DNA of 64,000 nt. Origin: Bradyrhizobium sp. SRL28 (GTDB lineage Bacteria > Pseudomonadota > Alphaproteobacteria > Rhizobiales > Xanthobacteraceae). The stretch spans positions 1 to 64,000 of the forward strand of contig NZ_JAHEAG010000020.1 of the NCBI RefSeq assembly GCF_018596315.1, given 5' to 3'. Below the pieces are notes generated by a model, which ran no database searches, had not been told where the DNA came from, and was given only the letters and a program-made list of their open reading frames with translations. The position numbers and the translations under genes were made by a program. This document shows, piece after piece, positions 8,859 through 16,848 of this stretch. Position 1 is the first letter of the stretch; each line of letters opens with the position of its first letter.

Positions 8859-10139
8859 TCAGGCACTCAGCGCCTGCTCCAGATCAGCGATCAGATCTTC
8901 CTTGTCCTCGATGCCGATCGACAGACGTACGACATCCGGCGCGGCGCCGGATTTCACCTTGGCGGCGTCGTCGAGCTGGCTATGGGTGGTCGATGCCGGG
9001 TGAATCACCAGCGAGCGGGTGTCGCCAACATTGGCCAGATGCGAGAACAGCTTCAGGTTCGACACCAGGTTGACGCCGGCGTCGTAGCCGCCCCGCAGGC
9101 TGAAGGTGAACACCGCACCGGCACCCTTCGGCGCGTATTTGCGCGCGAGCTTGTTGTACTTGTCGCTGGCGAGGCCGGCATAGTTCACGGACGCCACGGC
9201 CGAATGGCCGGCAAGAAATTCCGCGACCGCCTTGGCATTCTCGCAATGCTTCTGCATGCGCAGCGGCAGCGTCTCGATGCCGGTCAGGATCATGAAGGCG
9301 TTGAATGGCGAGATCGCCGGGCCGAGGTCGCGCAAGCCCAGTACACGGCAGGCAATCGCGAAGGCGAAATTGCCAAACGTCTCCTGGATCCTGATGCCGT
9401 GATATTCCGGCCGTGGCTCGTTGAGCATCGGGTATTTGTTGTCCTTCGACCAGTCGAAGGTGCCGCCGTCGACGATGATGCCGCCGAGCGAATTGCCGTG
9501 GCCGCCGAGAAATTTCGTCAGCGAGTGCACGACGATGTCGGCGCCATGATCTATCGGGCGAATCAGATACGGCGTCGCCAGCGTGTTGTCGACGATCAGC
9601 GGCACGCCGGCCCTGCGGGCCACTTCCGCGATTCCCTCGATGTCGGTGATGCTGCCGGCGGGATTGGCGATCGATTCGATGAAGATCGCCTTGGTGCGCG
9701 GCGTCACTGCACGTTCGAAGCTGCCGATATCGTCGGGATCGGCCCACGCCACGTTCCAGCCAAAGCTCTTGAACGCATGCGTGAACTGGTTGATCGAGCC
9801 GCCGTAGAGTTTTCGAGCGGCGATGAACTCGTCGCCCGGCATCAGCAATTGTTGCAGCACCACGACCTGCGCCGCGTGCCCCGAGGCAACCGCAAGCGCC
9901 GCGGTGCCGCCTTCCAGCGCCGCAATGCGCTCTTCCAGCACGGCGGTGGTCGGATTGCCGATGCGTGTATAGATGTTGCCGAACGCCTGCAGCCCGAACA
10001 GCGAGGCGGCATGGTCGGCATCGTTGAACACGAAGGACGTGGTTTGATAGATCGGCGTCACCCGTGCGCCGGTGGTGGGATCGGGCTGCGCACCGGCATG
10101 CACGGCAAGGGTCGAAAATCCCGGGAGACGGTCGGTCAT
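8859..10139 (-). CDS. O-acetylhomoserine (thiol)-lyase / O-succinylhomoserine sulfhydrylase
   Basis: A 426-residue PLP enzyme of the Cys/Met metabolism family that makes homocysteine (or methionine) directly from an acylated homoserine and sulfide or methanethiol. Visible are TPIYQTTSFVF, YTRIGNPTTAVLEERIAALE, the ASGHAAQ loop, DNTLATPYLIRPIDHGADIV and the PLP lysine in VHSLTKFLGGHG. Length and motifs fit the OAH sulfhydrylase (MetY/MetZ) branch rather than cystathionine synthase. Acyl-donor preference cannot be read from the sequence. It follows the CoA-binding and ECHDC3-like genes on the same strand, possibly one transcription unit although gaps exceed 100 bases. Confidence 0.9.
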   Translation of the reverse strand: MTDRLPGFSTLAVHAGAQPDPTTGARVTPIYQTTSFVFNDADHAASLFGLQAFGNIYTRIGNPTTAVLEERIAALEGGTAALAVASGHAAQVVVLQQLLMPGDEFIAARKLYGGSINQFTHAFKSFGWNVAWADPDDIGSFERAVTPRTKAIFIESIANPAGSITDIEGIAEVARRAGVPLIVDNTLATPYLIRPIDHGADIVVHSLTKFLGGHGNSLGGIIVDGGTFDWSKDNKYPMLNEPRPEYHGIRIQETFGNFAFAIACRVLGLRDLGPAISPFNAFMILTGIETLPLRMQKHCENAKAVAEFLAGHSAVASVNYAGLASDKYNKLARKYAPKGAGAVFTFSLRGGYDAGVNLVSNLKLFSHLANVGDTRSLVIHPASTTHSQLDDAAKVKSGAAPDVVRLSIGIEDKEDLIADLEQALSA

Positions 10140-10290
10140 TCTTTTGCGTCCTGTTCGTTGGCTTGCGCGAAATGCGCGGCATGCTGATCGTAGCCGCGTC
10201 CGCCGTCAAGGCGAGGCGTTCACAAGTGGCGGATTGAAAACGGGTCTGCTTCTTCAGGTCGCGTATTCGAAATAATCGTTTCGCATTGCC

Positions 10291-10875
10291 TCACGTCGGC
10301 TCGCTTTTGTTCTTTGCGGCGCGATCCGATGCTGTCGTCGCACCGCCGCCGACGCTCATCCGGTTCAGCGACAGCCGCATGCCCTGCGTCGGGATCGGTG
10401 CGCGCTTCGAGCTCAGCGTGCGCGAATTGACTCCCATCCATGAAATTTCCGACGACAACCGTCCGTACTCGATCTTCGGGCAGCGGTTCATCACGACCTT
10501 GAGGCCGGCCGCTTCGGCTTTTTCGGCGGCCGCGTCATCACGCGCCCCGAGCTGCATCCAGATCACTTTCGGCGGTGGCGACAATGTCAGGGCCTCGTCG
10601 ACAACAGGCATGATGTGGCTGGAATTGCGGAAGATGTCGATCATGTCGACGGGATGGCCGATATCCGACAGCGAGGCGACGAAGGGTTTTCCGAGCAGGC
10701 TCTTGCCGACATGGCCTGGATTGACCGGAATCATGTCATAGCCGCGCTGCGCCAGATATTTGAAGGCGAAGTAGCTCGGCCGCACATTGACCGGCGAGGC
10801 GCCGACCATCGCGATCGACTTCACGCCGTTGAGGATGCTGCGGATGTAGTTATCGTCGTAGGCGTCGTGGTTCAT
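10291..10875 (-). CDS. CoA-binding domain protein (YccU-like)
   Basis: A 194-residue Rossmann-type CoA-binding protein. Motifs are SIAMVGASPVNVRPSYFAFKYL near the N-terminus, GYDMIPVNPG, and PPKVIWMQLGARDDAAAEKAE followed by VVMNRCPKIEY, as in the COG1832 family. The precise role is unknown; related proteins bind CoA without further catalytic domains. The C-terminal 50 residues, including RTLSSKRAP and a basic tail, go slightly beyond the core domain. It sits between an acyl-CoA-superfamily protein and a sulfhydrylase gene, fitting a link to CoA or sulfur metabolism. Confidence 0.85.
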   Translation of the reverse strand: MNHDAYDDNYIRSILNGVKSIAMVGASPVNVRPSYFAFKYLAQRGYDMIPVNPGHVGKSLLGKPFVASLSDIGHPVDMIDIFRNSSHIMPVVDEALTLSPPPKVIWMQLGARDDAAAEKAEAAGLKVVMNRCPKIEYGRLSSEISWMGVNSRTLSSKRAPIPTQGMRLSLNRMSVGGGATTASDRAAKNKSEPT

Positions 10876-10888
10876 CTGTATCCTCTTG

Positions 10889-10997
10889 CGTCATTGCGAG
10901 CGCAGCGAAGCAATCCATCTGTCCGTTATGCCGCGCTATGGATTGCTTCGCTTCGCTCCCTTGCACAAACGCTTCGCGTTTGTTGCAGGCAATGACG
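10889..10997. repeat. Palindromic repeat of the CGTCATTGCGAGCG family, with an inserted hairpin
   Basis: Arm 1 is at 10889-10918 and its complement begins at 10938, but the second arm is interrupted after 10958 by about 30 bases that include a perfect hairpin (ACAAACGC at 10965-10972, GCGTTTGT at 10976-10983). It resumes with GCAATGACG at 10989-10997. The same family occurs as an uninterrupted perfect palindrome at 31792-31872. It separates the CoA-binding and ECHDC3-like genes. Confidence 0.85.
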
Positions 10998-11002
10998 GAT
11001 AA

Positions 11003-11827
11003 TCACTTATCCTGCCACTTCGGTTCGCGCTTCTCGATAAAGGCGCCGATGCCTTCCTCGGCGTCGCGTGCCATCATGTTCTCGGTCATCACTTCCGCCG
11101 TGTAGCGATAGGCGTCGGCAAGGCTCATTTCGGCCTGGCGATAGAACGCCTCCTTGCCGAGCTTGACAGTATAGGCGGATTTGAGCGCGACCTTCTGCGC
11201 CAGCGCGATCGCCGCATCGCGCTCGGTGCCGGCGGCGACGACGCGGTTGACGAGGCCGATATTCTTGGCCGTCGCCGCCGAGATCGGTTCACCCGTGAGC
11301 AGCATCTCCATCGCCTGCTTGCGCGGGACGTTGCGCGACAGCGCCACCATCGGCGTCGAACAGAACAGGCCGATATCGACGCCGGGGGTGGCGAAGCCTG
11401 CGGCCTCGGAGGCGACCGCGAGATCGCAGCTCGCCACAAGCTGGCAGCCGGCGGCGGTCGCGATGCCCTGCACGGCGGCAACGACAGGCTTCGGCAGTTG
11501 CACGACCGCCTGCATCATCGCGCTGCAGGCGTTCATGATCTGCCCGAAATAGGCGCGGCCGCGGTCGGCATCGCTGCGGCGCGCGGTCAGTTCCTTCATG
11601 TCGTGGCCCGCGGAGAAGGCCGGACCATTGGCCGCGATGACGACGGCGCGCACGCTGTTGTCGTCATGGATTTGCTTCAGCGCGCCGTGCAGCTCGGCGA
11701 TCAGGCCCTCCGACAGGCTGTTGCGCGCCGCCGGTCGGTTGAGGGTGAGCAGGCGGATGCTGCCGACGTTTTCCTGCAGCAGGATCGGAGGTTGCGGCGT
11801 GGGTGCGCGAGCAGTCTGGGCGGGCAT
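11003..11827 (-). CDS. Enoyl-CoA hydratase-superfamily protein, ECHDC3-like, lacking both catalytic Glu
   Basis: A 274-residue crotonase-fold protein. The oxyanion-hole segment GPAFSAGHDMKEL and the helix ATAAGCQLVASCDLAVAS are clear, followed by FATPGVDIGLFCS. The two Glu residues that act in true enoyl-CoA hydratases are here Gln (in AGCQL) and Gly (in ATPGV), as in the mitochondrial ECHDC3 group that this sequence resembles closely. Hydratase activity is therefore unlikely, though another CoA-ester reaction is possible. I chose the ATG at 11827 because longer starts run into the divergent thioesterase gene. Co-directional with the CoA-binding and sulfhydrylase genes. Confidence 0.85.
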   Translation of the reverse strand: MPAQTARAPTPQPPILLQENVGSIRLLTLNRPAARNSLSEGLIAELHGALKQIHDDNSVRAVVIAANGPAFSAGHDMKELTARRSDADRGRAYFGQIMNACSAMMQAVVQLPKPVVAAVQGIATAAGCQLVASCDLAVASEAAGFATPGVDIGLFCSTPMVALSRNVPRKQAMEMLLTGEPISAATAKNIGLVNRVVAAGTERDAAIALAQKVALKSAYTVKLGKEAFYRQAEMSLADAYRYTAEVMTENMMARDAEEGIGAFIEKREPKWQDK

Positions 11828-11912
11828 TTCTGAGGTTTCCACTCCGAGATTTTGTTTGGGCTTTGATGACAACCTAATGTAACAGGCACCCTTAATCGAG
11901 GGCAGGGGCGGC

Positions 11913-12341
11913 ATGGCAGCAGCGAAAATGAGCGTGGCTGAGCTGGAGAAGTTCCTCCGCGAGGAATTTCCGCAAGCGTTCAGCGACGGCGATATCACGA
12001 TCGAGAGCGCCGACGGCCAGACCTGCCTGCTGCGGCGGCGCTATGACGAGCGCATGCTGCGTCCGGGCGGCACGGTGTCGGGGCCGACGCTGATGGCGAT
12101 GGCCGATTTTGCGATGTATGTGGTGCTGCTCTCGGCAATCGGCCCGGTGGGACTCGCGGTAACGACCAACCTCAACATCAATTTCCTGCGCAAGGGCCTG
12201 CCCGGCCAGGACGTGCTGGCCGCTGCGAAGCTGTTGAAGCTCGGCAAGCGGCTGGCGGTCGGCGAGGTGAACCTGCTATCGGGATCGTCGCCCGACCCGA
12301 TCGCCCATGTGACGGCGACCTACTCCATTCCAAATACATAG
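11913..12341 (+). CDS. PaaI-type hot-dog thioesterase family protein
   Basis: A 142-residue single hot-dog domain. The motif RPGGTVSGPTLMAMADFAMY matches the PaaI/YdiI helix region (usually HGG…A.D.A), with the first position Pro-Gly-Gly instead of His-Gly-Gly. Next come TTNLNINFLRKG and a C-terminal strand AHVTATYSIP. Members hydrolyse acyl-CoA thioesters as tetramers in the cytosol. Divergent from the ECHDC3-like gene with 85 bases between the starts, so the two may share regulation. Substrate unknown. Confidence 0.82.
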   Translation: MAAAKMSVAELEKFLREEFPQAFSDGDITIESADGQTCLLRRRYDERMLRPGGTVSGPTLMAMADFAMYVVLLSAIGPVGLAVTTNLNINFLRKGLPGQDVLAAAKLLKLGKRLAVGEVNLLSGSSPDPIAHVTATYSIPNT

Positions 12342-12413
12342 AGTTTTTAGCGGTAGCATTACACCATATTTATAAGCTGTTGTTTTTTCTAATGTAATTT
12401 GCACGAAATGGCG

Positions 12414-12442
12414 TTGACGGACAGCGTCCCATTCTCTAGAAA
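12414..12442 (+). promoter_or_regulatory. Putative housekeeping promoter of rplM-rpsI
   Basis: TTGACG (12414-12419) and TAGAAA (12437-12442) separated by 17 bases, about 54 bases upstream of the rplM start, with an AT-rich stretch just before it (12350-12400). The spacing and the -35 match fit a primary-sigma promoter, although the -10 is not ideal. Confidence 0.5.
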
Positions 12443-12495
12443 CCCGCCAGTTCGGCGCATCTGGCGCCGATTTCCATTTTCACGGATTTCCTCAC

Positions 12496-12960
12496 ATGAA
12501 AACCTATTCGGCAAAGCCCGCCGAGGTGACGAAGAAGTGGGTCGTGATCGACGCCAAGGGTCTGGTGGTCGGCCGGCTCGCGACTTTGGTTGCCATGCGC
12601 CTGCGCGGCAAACACCTCCCGACCTACACGCCCCACGTCGATTGCGGCGACAACGTCGTCATCATCAACGCGGCCCATGTCGTGCTGACCGGTCGCAAGC
12701 GCGACAACAAGGTCTACTACAAGCACACCGGCTTCATCGGCGGCATCAAGGAGCGCACCGCGAAGTCGATCCTCGAGGGGCGTTTCCCCGAGCGCGTGGT
12801 CGAGAAGGCCATCGAGCGCATGATCCCGCGCGGTCCGCTCGGTCGCGTGCAGATGGGCAATCTGCGCGTTTACCCCGGCGCCGAACATCCGCATGAAGCC
12901 CAGCAGCCCGAGAAGGTTGATATCGCTTCGATGAACCGCAAGAACATGAGGGCCGCATAA
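12496..12960 (+). CDS. rplM: 50S ribosomal protein L13
   Basis: A 154-residue protein of normal length for L13, an early-assembling protein of the large subunit. Begins MKTYSAKPAEVTKKWVVIDA and contains GRLATLVAMRLRGKH, DCGDNVVIINA and the signature MIPRGPLGRVQMGNLRVYPG. It is followed one base later by rpsI, the conserved arrangement. Confidence 0.98.
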   Translation: MKTYSAKPAEVTKKWVVIDAKGLVVGRLATLVAMRLRGKHLPTYTPHVDCGDNVVIINAAHVVLTGRKRDNKVYYKHTGFIGGIKERTAKSILEGRFPERVVEKAIERMIPRGPLGRVQMGNLRVYPGAEHPHEAQQPEKVDIASMNRKNMRAA

Positions 12961-12961
12961 G

Positions 12962-13438
12962 ATGTCGGATACCATGCAGTCGCTCGACCAGTTGGCGTCG
13001 CTGAAGACGGCGTCGCCGGAAGCGCCGAAATACGTCAAGAAGGTCGACAAGTACGGCCGCGCCTATGCCACCGGCAAGCGCAAGGACGCGGTCGCCCGCG
13101 TCTGGATCAAGCCGGGTGCCGGCAAGATCGTGGTCAACACCCGCGAAGTCGAAGTCTATTTCGCCCGCCCGGTGCTGCGGATGCTGATCCAGCAGCCGCT
13201 GGTCGCCGCCGCGCGCGCCGGCCAGTACGACGTCATCTGCACGGTCGCCGGCGGCGGTCTGTCGGGCCAGGCGGGTGCCGTGCGGCACGGCATCTCGAAG
13301 GCTTTGACGAACTTCGAGCCGGATCTGCGCGGCGTCCTGAAGAAGGGCGGCTTCCTGACCCGCGACTCCCGCACCGTGGAGCGCAAGAAGTACGGCCGGG
13401 CGAAGGCGCGCAAGTCGTTCCAGTTCTCGAAGCGCTAA
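12962..13438 (+). CDS. rpsI: 30S ribosomal protein S9
   Basis: A 158-residue S9, whose C-terminal tail reaches the P-site tRNA. The core begins YATGKRKDAVARVWIKPGAG, and the conserved GGGLSGQAGAVRHGISKAL and the terminal KKYGRAKARKSFQFSKR are intact. The N-terminal 35-residue extension (MSDTMQSLDQLAS…) is typical of alphaproteobacterial S9. It starts one base after the rplM stop and is followed by a strong terminator. Confidence 0.98.
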   Translation: MSDTMQSLDQLASLKTASPEAPKYVKKVDKYGRAYATGKRKDAVARVWIKPGAGKIVVNTREVEVYFARPVLRMLIQQPLVAAARAGQYDVICTVAGGGLSGQAGAVRHGISKALTNFEPDLRGVLKKGGFLTRDSRTVERKKYGRAKARKSFQFSKR

Positions 13439-13482
13439 TTGCTTCGCTAAAATTTGCAGCGCATTGCTGCATTCGCGAGACG

Positions 13483-13511
13483 AAAAGGGCGCCCAATCGG
13501 GCGCCCTTTTT
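13483..13511 (+). terminator. Rho-independent terminator of rplM-rpsI
   Basis: Stem GGGCGCCC (13487-13494), loop AATC, complementary GGGCGCCC (13499-13506) and a run of five T; flanking A and T residues extend the stem. It begins 45 bases after the rpsI stop. Confidence 0.93.
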
Positions 13512-13673
13512 GCTTACTATTTAGTGATGGGTTACCACGGATTTTCGTGAAAACTTGCTTACCCGCGACAACGGATTTCGAACACGGCGCTTCTAGTGTT
13601 CACGATGGAATGGCGCGAAATTGCATTTCAGTGTGCGCCGAACAAGCTGCATCACACGCGTTCGGGTGAGCCC

Positions 13674-14888
13674 ATGTCGTTCGATACCTCTACGCTATAT
13701 CTGTTTGCCACGATGGTCGCAGGCATGCTCGGCGCCATGCTGCTGCTGTTCGGCAAGCAGGAAAACATCCCGGCCCTGAAATGGTGGGGGACGGCCTATC
13801 TGCTTGGCGCATCGTCGGTGGCGATCTGGACCATCGGTGGCGCCAAACTCGGCGAGCCGCTGTTGCTGGCGCTGCATGCGCTCGGCTTCGTGGCCTGCGG
13901 CATGGTCTGGAACGCCTCGCGCGTATTCCACGGCCGCAAGCCCAATTTGCCGGGGCTGTTGTTTGGCGCGATCGCCTGGGTCGGCATGGCGCTGGCTGTG
14001 CCGTCATTGAATCCCGCCATGCGGCTGATCGTCGGTGCAGCGATCGTCGCGATCTATGCGGGACTGACGGCTTCCGAATTGTGGAACGAACGGCGGCGGA
14101 CGATGCACAAGCGCTGGCCGACGATTGTCGTGCCCGTGATGCATGGTTGCGTGCTGGCGCTGCCGATCCTGCTCGGCAGCCTGCTGCGCCCGCATGACGA
14201 AACCTTCACCAGTAGCATCTGGGTGACGGCGTTCTCGATCGAATTGATTCTTTATGCCATCGGCACGGTGTTCGTCATCTTCATGCTGGTGTCGGACCGC
14301 GCCGTGACGGTGCACAAGACCGCGGCTTCGGTCGATCCCCTGAGCGGAATGCTGAACCGCCGCGGTTTTTCGGAAGCCAGCAACCGGGTGATCGAACGCG
14401 AGGCCATCGCTGGGCGACCCGTGACGGTGATGATTTTCGACATCGATCATTTCAAGAGCATCAACGACCGCTTCGGCCATCCCGCGGGCGACGAGATCCT
14501 CAAATTGTTCTCCACCGTCGTGGTCAGCAATTTGCGCATCAGCGACCTGTCAGGACGGATCGGCGGTGAGGAGTTCGCGGCGCTGTTGGCGTGTTCGCTG
14601 GACGAGGGCGTGATCGTCGCCGAACGCGTACGCGAGGCGTTCGAAGGGGCCGGCATCGTCTGCGAGGAAGGTCCAGTCGATACCACCGTCAGCATCGGCG
14701 TCGCCGGCGGGCCGGCGGGCACGGAGCTCGAAGTGTTGCTGGCGGCAGCCGATACCGCGCTCTATCAGGCCAAGCGTGGCGGCCGTAATCGGGTCGAGGC
14801 CGCCGAAGAGCTGCCGCTGTCGCTGGAGAACTGGCGGCGCAAGACCGCCGGCCGCGGAGCTTCGCAACGCCCGGTGCCGGCGACCTAG
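13674..14888 (+). CDS. Membrane-bound diguanylate cyclase (GGDEF)
   Basis: About 404 residues. The N-terminal half has six or seven membrane segments (residues 5-215) with no recognised sensor name. The C-terminal GGDEF domain has DPLSGMLNRRGF, FDIDHFKSINDRFGHPAGDE and the active-site variant GGEEF. The product in the family is cyclic di-GMP. An RISD sequence precedes GGEEF by five residues, which fits an intact inhibitory I-site and so product feedback. The ATG at 13674 starts just before the first membrane helix; the open frame extends further upstream without a better start. Monocistronic by position. Confidence 0.9.
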   Translation: MSFDTSTLYLFATMVAGMLGAMLLLFGKQENIPALKWWGTAYLLGASSVAIWTIGGAKLGEPLLLALHALGFVACGMVWNASRVFHGRKPNLPGLLFGAIAWVGMALAVPSLNPAMRLIVGAAIVAIYAGLTASELWNERRRTMHKRWPTIVVPVMHGCVLALPILLGSLLRPHDETFTSSIWVTAFSIELILYAIGTVFVIFMLVSDRAVTVHKTAASVDPLSGMLNRRGFSEASNRVIEREAIAGRPVTVMIFDIDHFKSINDRFGHPAGDEILKLFSTVVVSNLRISDLSGRIGGEEFAALLACSLDEGVIVAERVREAFEGAGIVCEEGPVDTTVSIGVAGGPAGTELEVLLAAADTALYQAKRGGRNRVEAAEELPLSLENWRRKTAGRGASQRPVPAT

Positions 14889-14933
14889 CGAAGTGCGTGG
14901 CAGCACAAGGCGGGCCCAAGGAAGGTAGCGTCG

Positions 14934-15767
14934 CTAGCTCGACAGGCCAGCCTTCATCGCGAGCTCCTGCACGACAGCCGCGACACGCATCAGTTGGGGC
15001 AGGGCATGGTCGCGGAAGGCGGCCATGTCCATGCGCGTCGCATCGACCGTCACGCTCAAACCGGCAGTCACCGAACCCTGCGCGCCGAAGACCGGCGCTG
15101 CCAGCGTGCGGAGACCGTAGGCATTTTCGCCGTCAGAGACCGCGTAGCCCTGCTGTCTGACCAGGTCGAGCCGGTCGAGCAGGGCATCGAGGTCTGTCAG
15201 CGTTCGCTCCGACAATTTGACGCGCGGCCGCAATTCCAGCCGGCGGATTTGCTCGTCGCGCGGCAGGTGCGCCAACATGATATGGCCGAGGGCTGCACTG
15301 TAAGCCGGAATTCGCGTGCCGGGCCGGCGGTCCATCTTGTGCCGGTCGAGGCCGGTGCCGACGCGCGCGAGATAGATCACGTCGCCTCCGTCGAGCGCGC
15401 CGAGCGACGCCGCGTCGCTCACTGACGGCACGAGGTCGCGCAGCAACGGCTCGGCCAAAGCGCGCAGCGTTCCGCCAGATAGCACCGTGTAGCCGAGATC
15501 GAGACAGGCGACGCCGAGCCGGAAACGGCGGCTCTGCGGAATGTTTTGGAGATAGCCGAGTTCAATCAGGGTCTGGATCAGGCGGAACGTCGTTCCGCGA
15601 TCGAGACCGGCGCGCGCGGCAATCTCGCTGAGCGTCAATTCATAGGCTTCGCTGGAAAAGCTCTGCAGCACCGCGAAGGCCTTGCTGACGGATGCAACGT
15701 AGTTCTTGGGATTCTTCGGCGGCGCGGGTGACGCCCGCTTGGCGGGTGCTTTGGGTGCCTTGGCCAT
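14934..15767 (-). CDS. IclR-family transcriptional regulator of the acid-sugar cluster
   Basis: A 277-residue regulator: a basic Ala/Pro/Lys-rich leader (1-22), a winged helix-turn-helix (TLSEIAARAGLDRGTTFRLI, about 46-65) and a C-terminal effector domain (GDVIYLARVGTGLD…AYSAALGHIMLAHLP…YGLRTLAAPVFG). IclR proteins bind small carboxylates or sugar acids and often control divergent catabolic genes. Here it is divergent from a seven-gene catabolic run, with a GTTCG-N5-CGAAC repeat in the intergenic region. The ligand is probably a pathway substrate or intermediate, which is inference. Confidence 0.9.
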   Translation of the reverse strand: MAKAPKAPAKRASPAPPKNPKNYVASVSKAFAVLQSFSSEAYELTLSEIAARAGLDRGTTFRLIQTLIELGYLQNIPQSRRFRLGVACLDLGYTVLSGGTLRALAEPLLRDLVPSVSDAASLGALDGGDVIYLARVGTGLDRHKMDRRPGTRIPAYSAALGHIMLAHLPRDEQIRRLELRPRVKLSERTLTDLDALLDRLDLVRQQGYAVSDGENAYGLRTLAAPVFGAQGSVTAGLSVTVDATRMDMAAFRDHALPQLMRVAAVVQELAMKAGLSS

Positions 15768-15857
15768 CTCAAATGCCTGCTTGCAACAACGAAGGCCGGC
15801 GGCCCTTGACGTGGCGCAGGCCCGGTCCTAGGAAGGTGCATCAAATAAACAACAAAA

Positions 15858-15872
15858 GTTCGCATTCCGAAC
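15858..15872. promoter_or_regulatory. Putative IclR operator
   Basis: Perfect inverted repeat GTTCG-CATTC-CGAAC, 28 bases before the TTG start of the DapA-like gene and about 90 bases before the divergent iclR start. Position and size fit an IclR-type operator. Binding not tested. Confidence 0.5.
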
Positions 15873-15899
15873 AATGCCTTTTCGGCGATCGGAGGAAAT

Positions 15900-16823
15900 T
15901 TGTCAACGTCGTCCCTGCATCCTCGTGGCGTGTTCTGTGCGGCGCTGACGCCGCTCGACACCGAGCTCGCCCCCGATCACGCGCGCTTCGTCGCGCATTG
16001 CCGCTACCTGCTGAGCGAGGGGTGCGATGGCATCGCGATGCTCGGCACCACCGGCGAGGCCAACTCCTTCTCGGCCGCTGAACGCACCGCGCTGCTCGAG
16101 GCCGTCGTGCGCGACGGCATCGCGCCGAATCGGCTGCTGCCCGGAACCGGCGTCGCGGCGCTCAGCGAAACGATAGCGCTGACGCGTCACGCGCTCTCGG
16201 TGGGCGTCGATACCGTGGTGATGCTGCCGCCGTTCTACTACAAGGGCGTCACCGATGACGGTGTCTATGCGTCCTACAGCGAAGTCGTGCAGCGGCTTGG
16301 CGATGCGCGATTGCGGATCGTGCTCTACCACATTCCCCAGATGTCGGCGCAGCCGATCTCGCATGCACTGATCGAGCGGCTGCGGGCGGCTTATCCGGTG
16401 ACCTTCGTCGGAATCAAGGATTCCTCCGGCGACTTCGCCAACATGACCGCGATGGTCGAGCGCTTCCCGGGTTTTGCGGTGCTGGCCGGCGCGGATCCGC
16501 TGCTGCTGCCGCTGCTGCGCAAGGGCGGCGCGGGATGCATCACCGCGACCTCCAATCTCGTGGCGCGCGATCTCGCCTATGTCTACCGGCATTTCCGCAA
16601 CCGCGACGATGACGCCGAGCTTGCGGCGGCGCAGGCGCGCATCGTGAAGGCGCGAGAGCTTGTCTCGCGTTTTCCGCAGATGGCATCGCTGAAGGCGCTG
16701 GTCGCTGAGCGTACCGGCCATACCGGATGGCAACGCCTCCGGCCGCCGCTGGAGTCCCTGCCGGCTGCGCAGGTGAAGGCGCTGCTTGCCGACGCCGGCG
16801 CGTTTGCCGCGGTGAGCGTCTAG
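15900..16823 (+). CDS. Dihydrodipicolinate synthase/N-acetylneuraminate lyase family protein
   Basis: A 307-residue (beta/alpha)8 class I aldolase-type enzyme. MLGTTGEANSFSAAER carries the GTTGE pyruvate-carboxylate loop, RIVLYHIPQMS the conserved Tyr, and TFVGIKDSSGDF the Schiff-base Lys. The catabolic setting argues against lysine synthesis and for a 2-keto-acid lyase or dehydratase. The start is TTG at 15900, backed by GGAGG (15891-15895); no in-frame ATG gives a full N-terminus. It is the first gene of the run to the FAD dehydrogenase, kinase, PdxA2 and alcohol dehydrogenase. Confidence 0.88.
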   Translation: MSTSSLHPRGVFCAALTPLDTELAPDHARFVAHCRYLLSEGCDGIAMLGTTGEANSFSAAERTALLEAVVRDGIAPNRLLPGTGVAALSETIALTRHALSVGVDTVVMLPPFYYKGVTDDGVYASYSEVVQRLGDARLRIVLYHIPQMSAQPISHALIERLRAAYPVTFVGIKDSSGDFANMTAMVERFPGFAVLAGADPLLLPLLRKGGAGCITATSNLVARDLAYVYRHFRNRDDDAELAAAQARIVKARELVSRFPQMASLKALVAERTGHTGWQRLRPPLESLPAAQVKALLADAGAFAAVSV

Positions 16824-16848
16824 TCTGGGTAGGTGACGAGGCGAGCTA

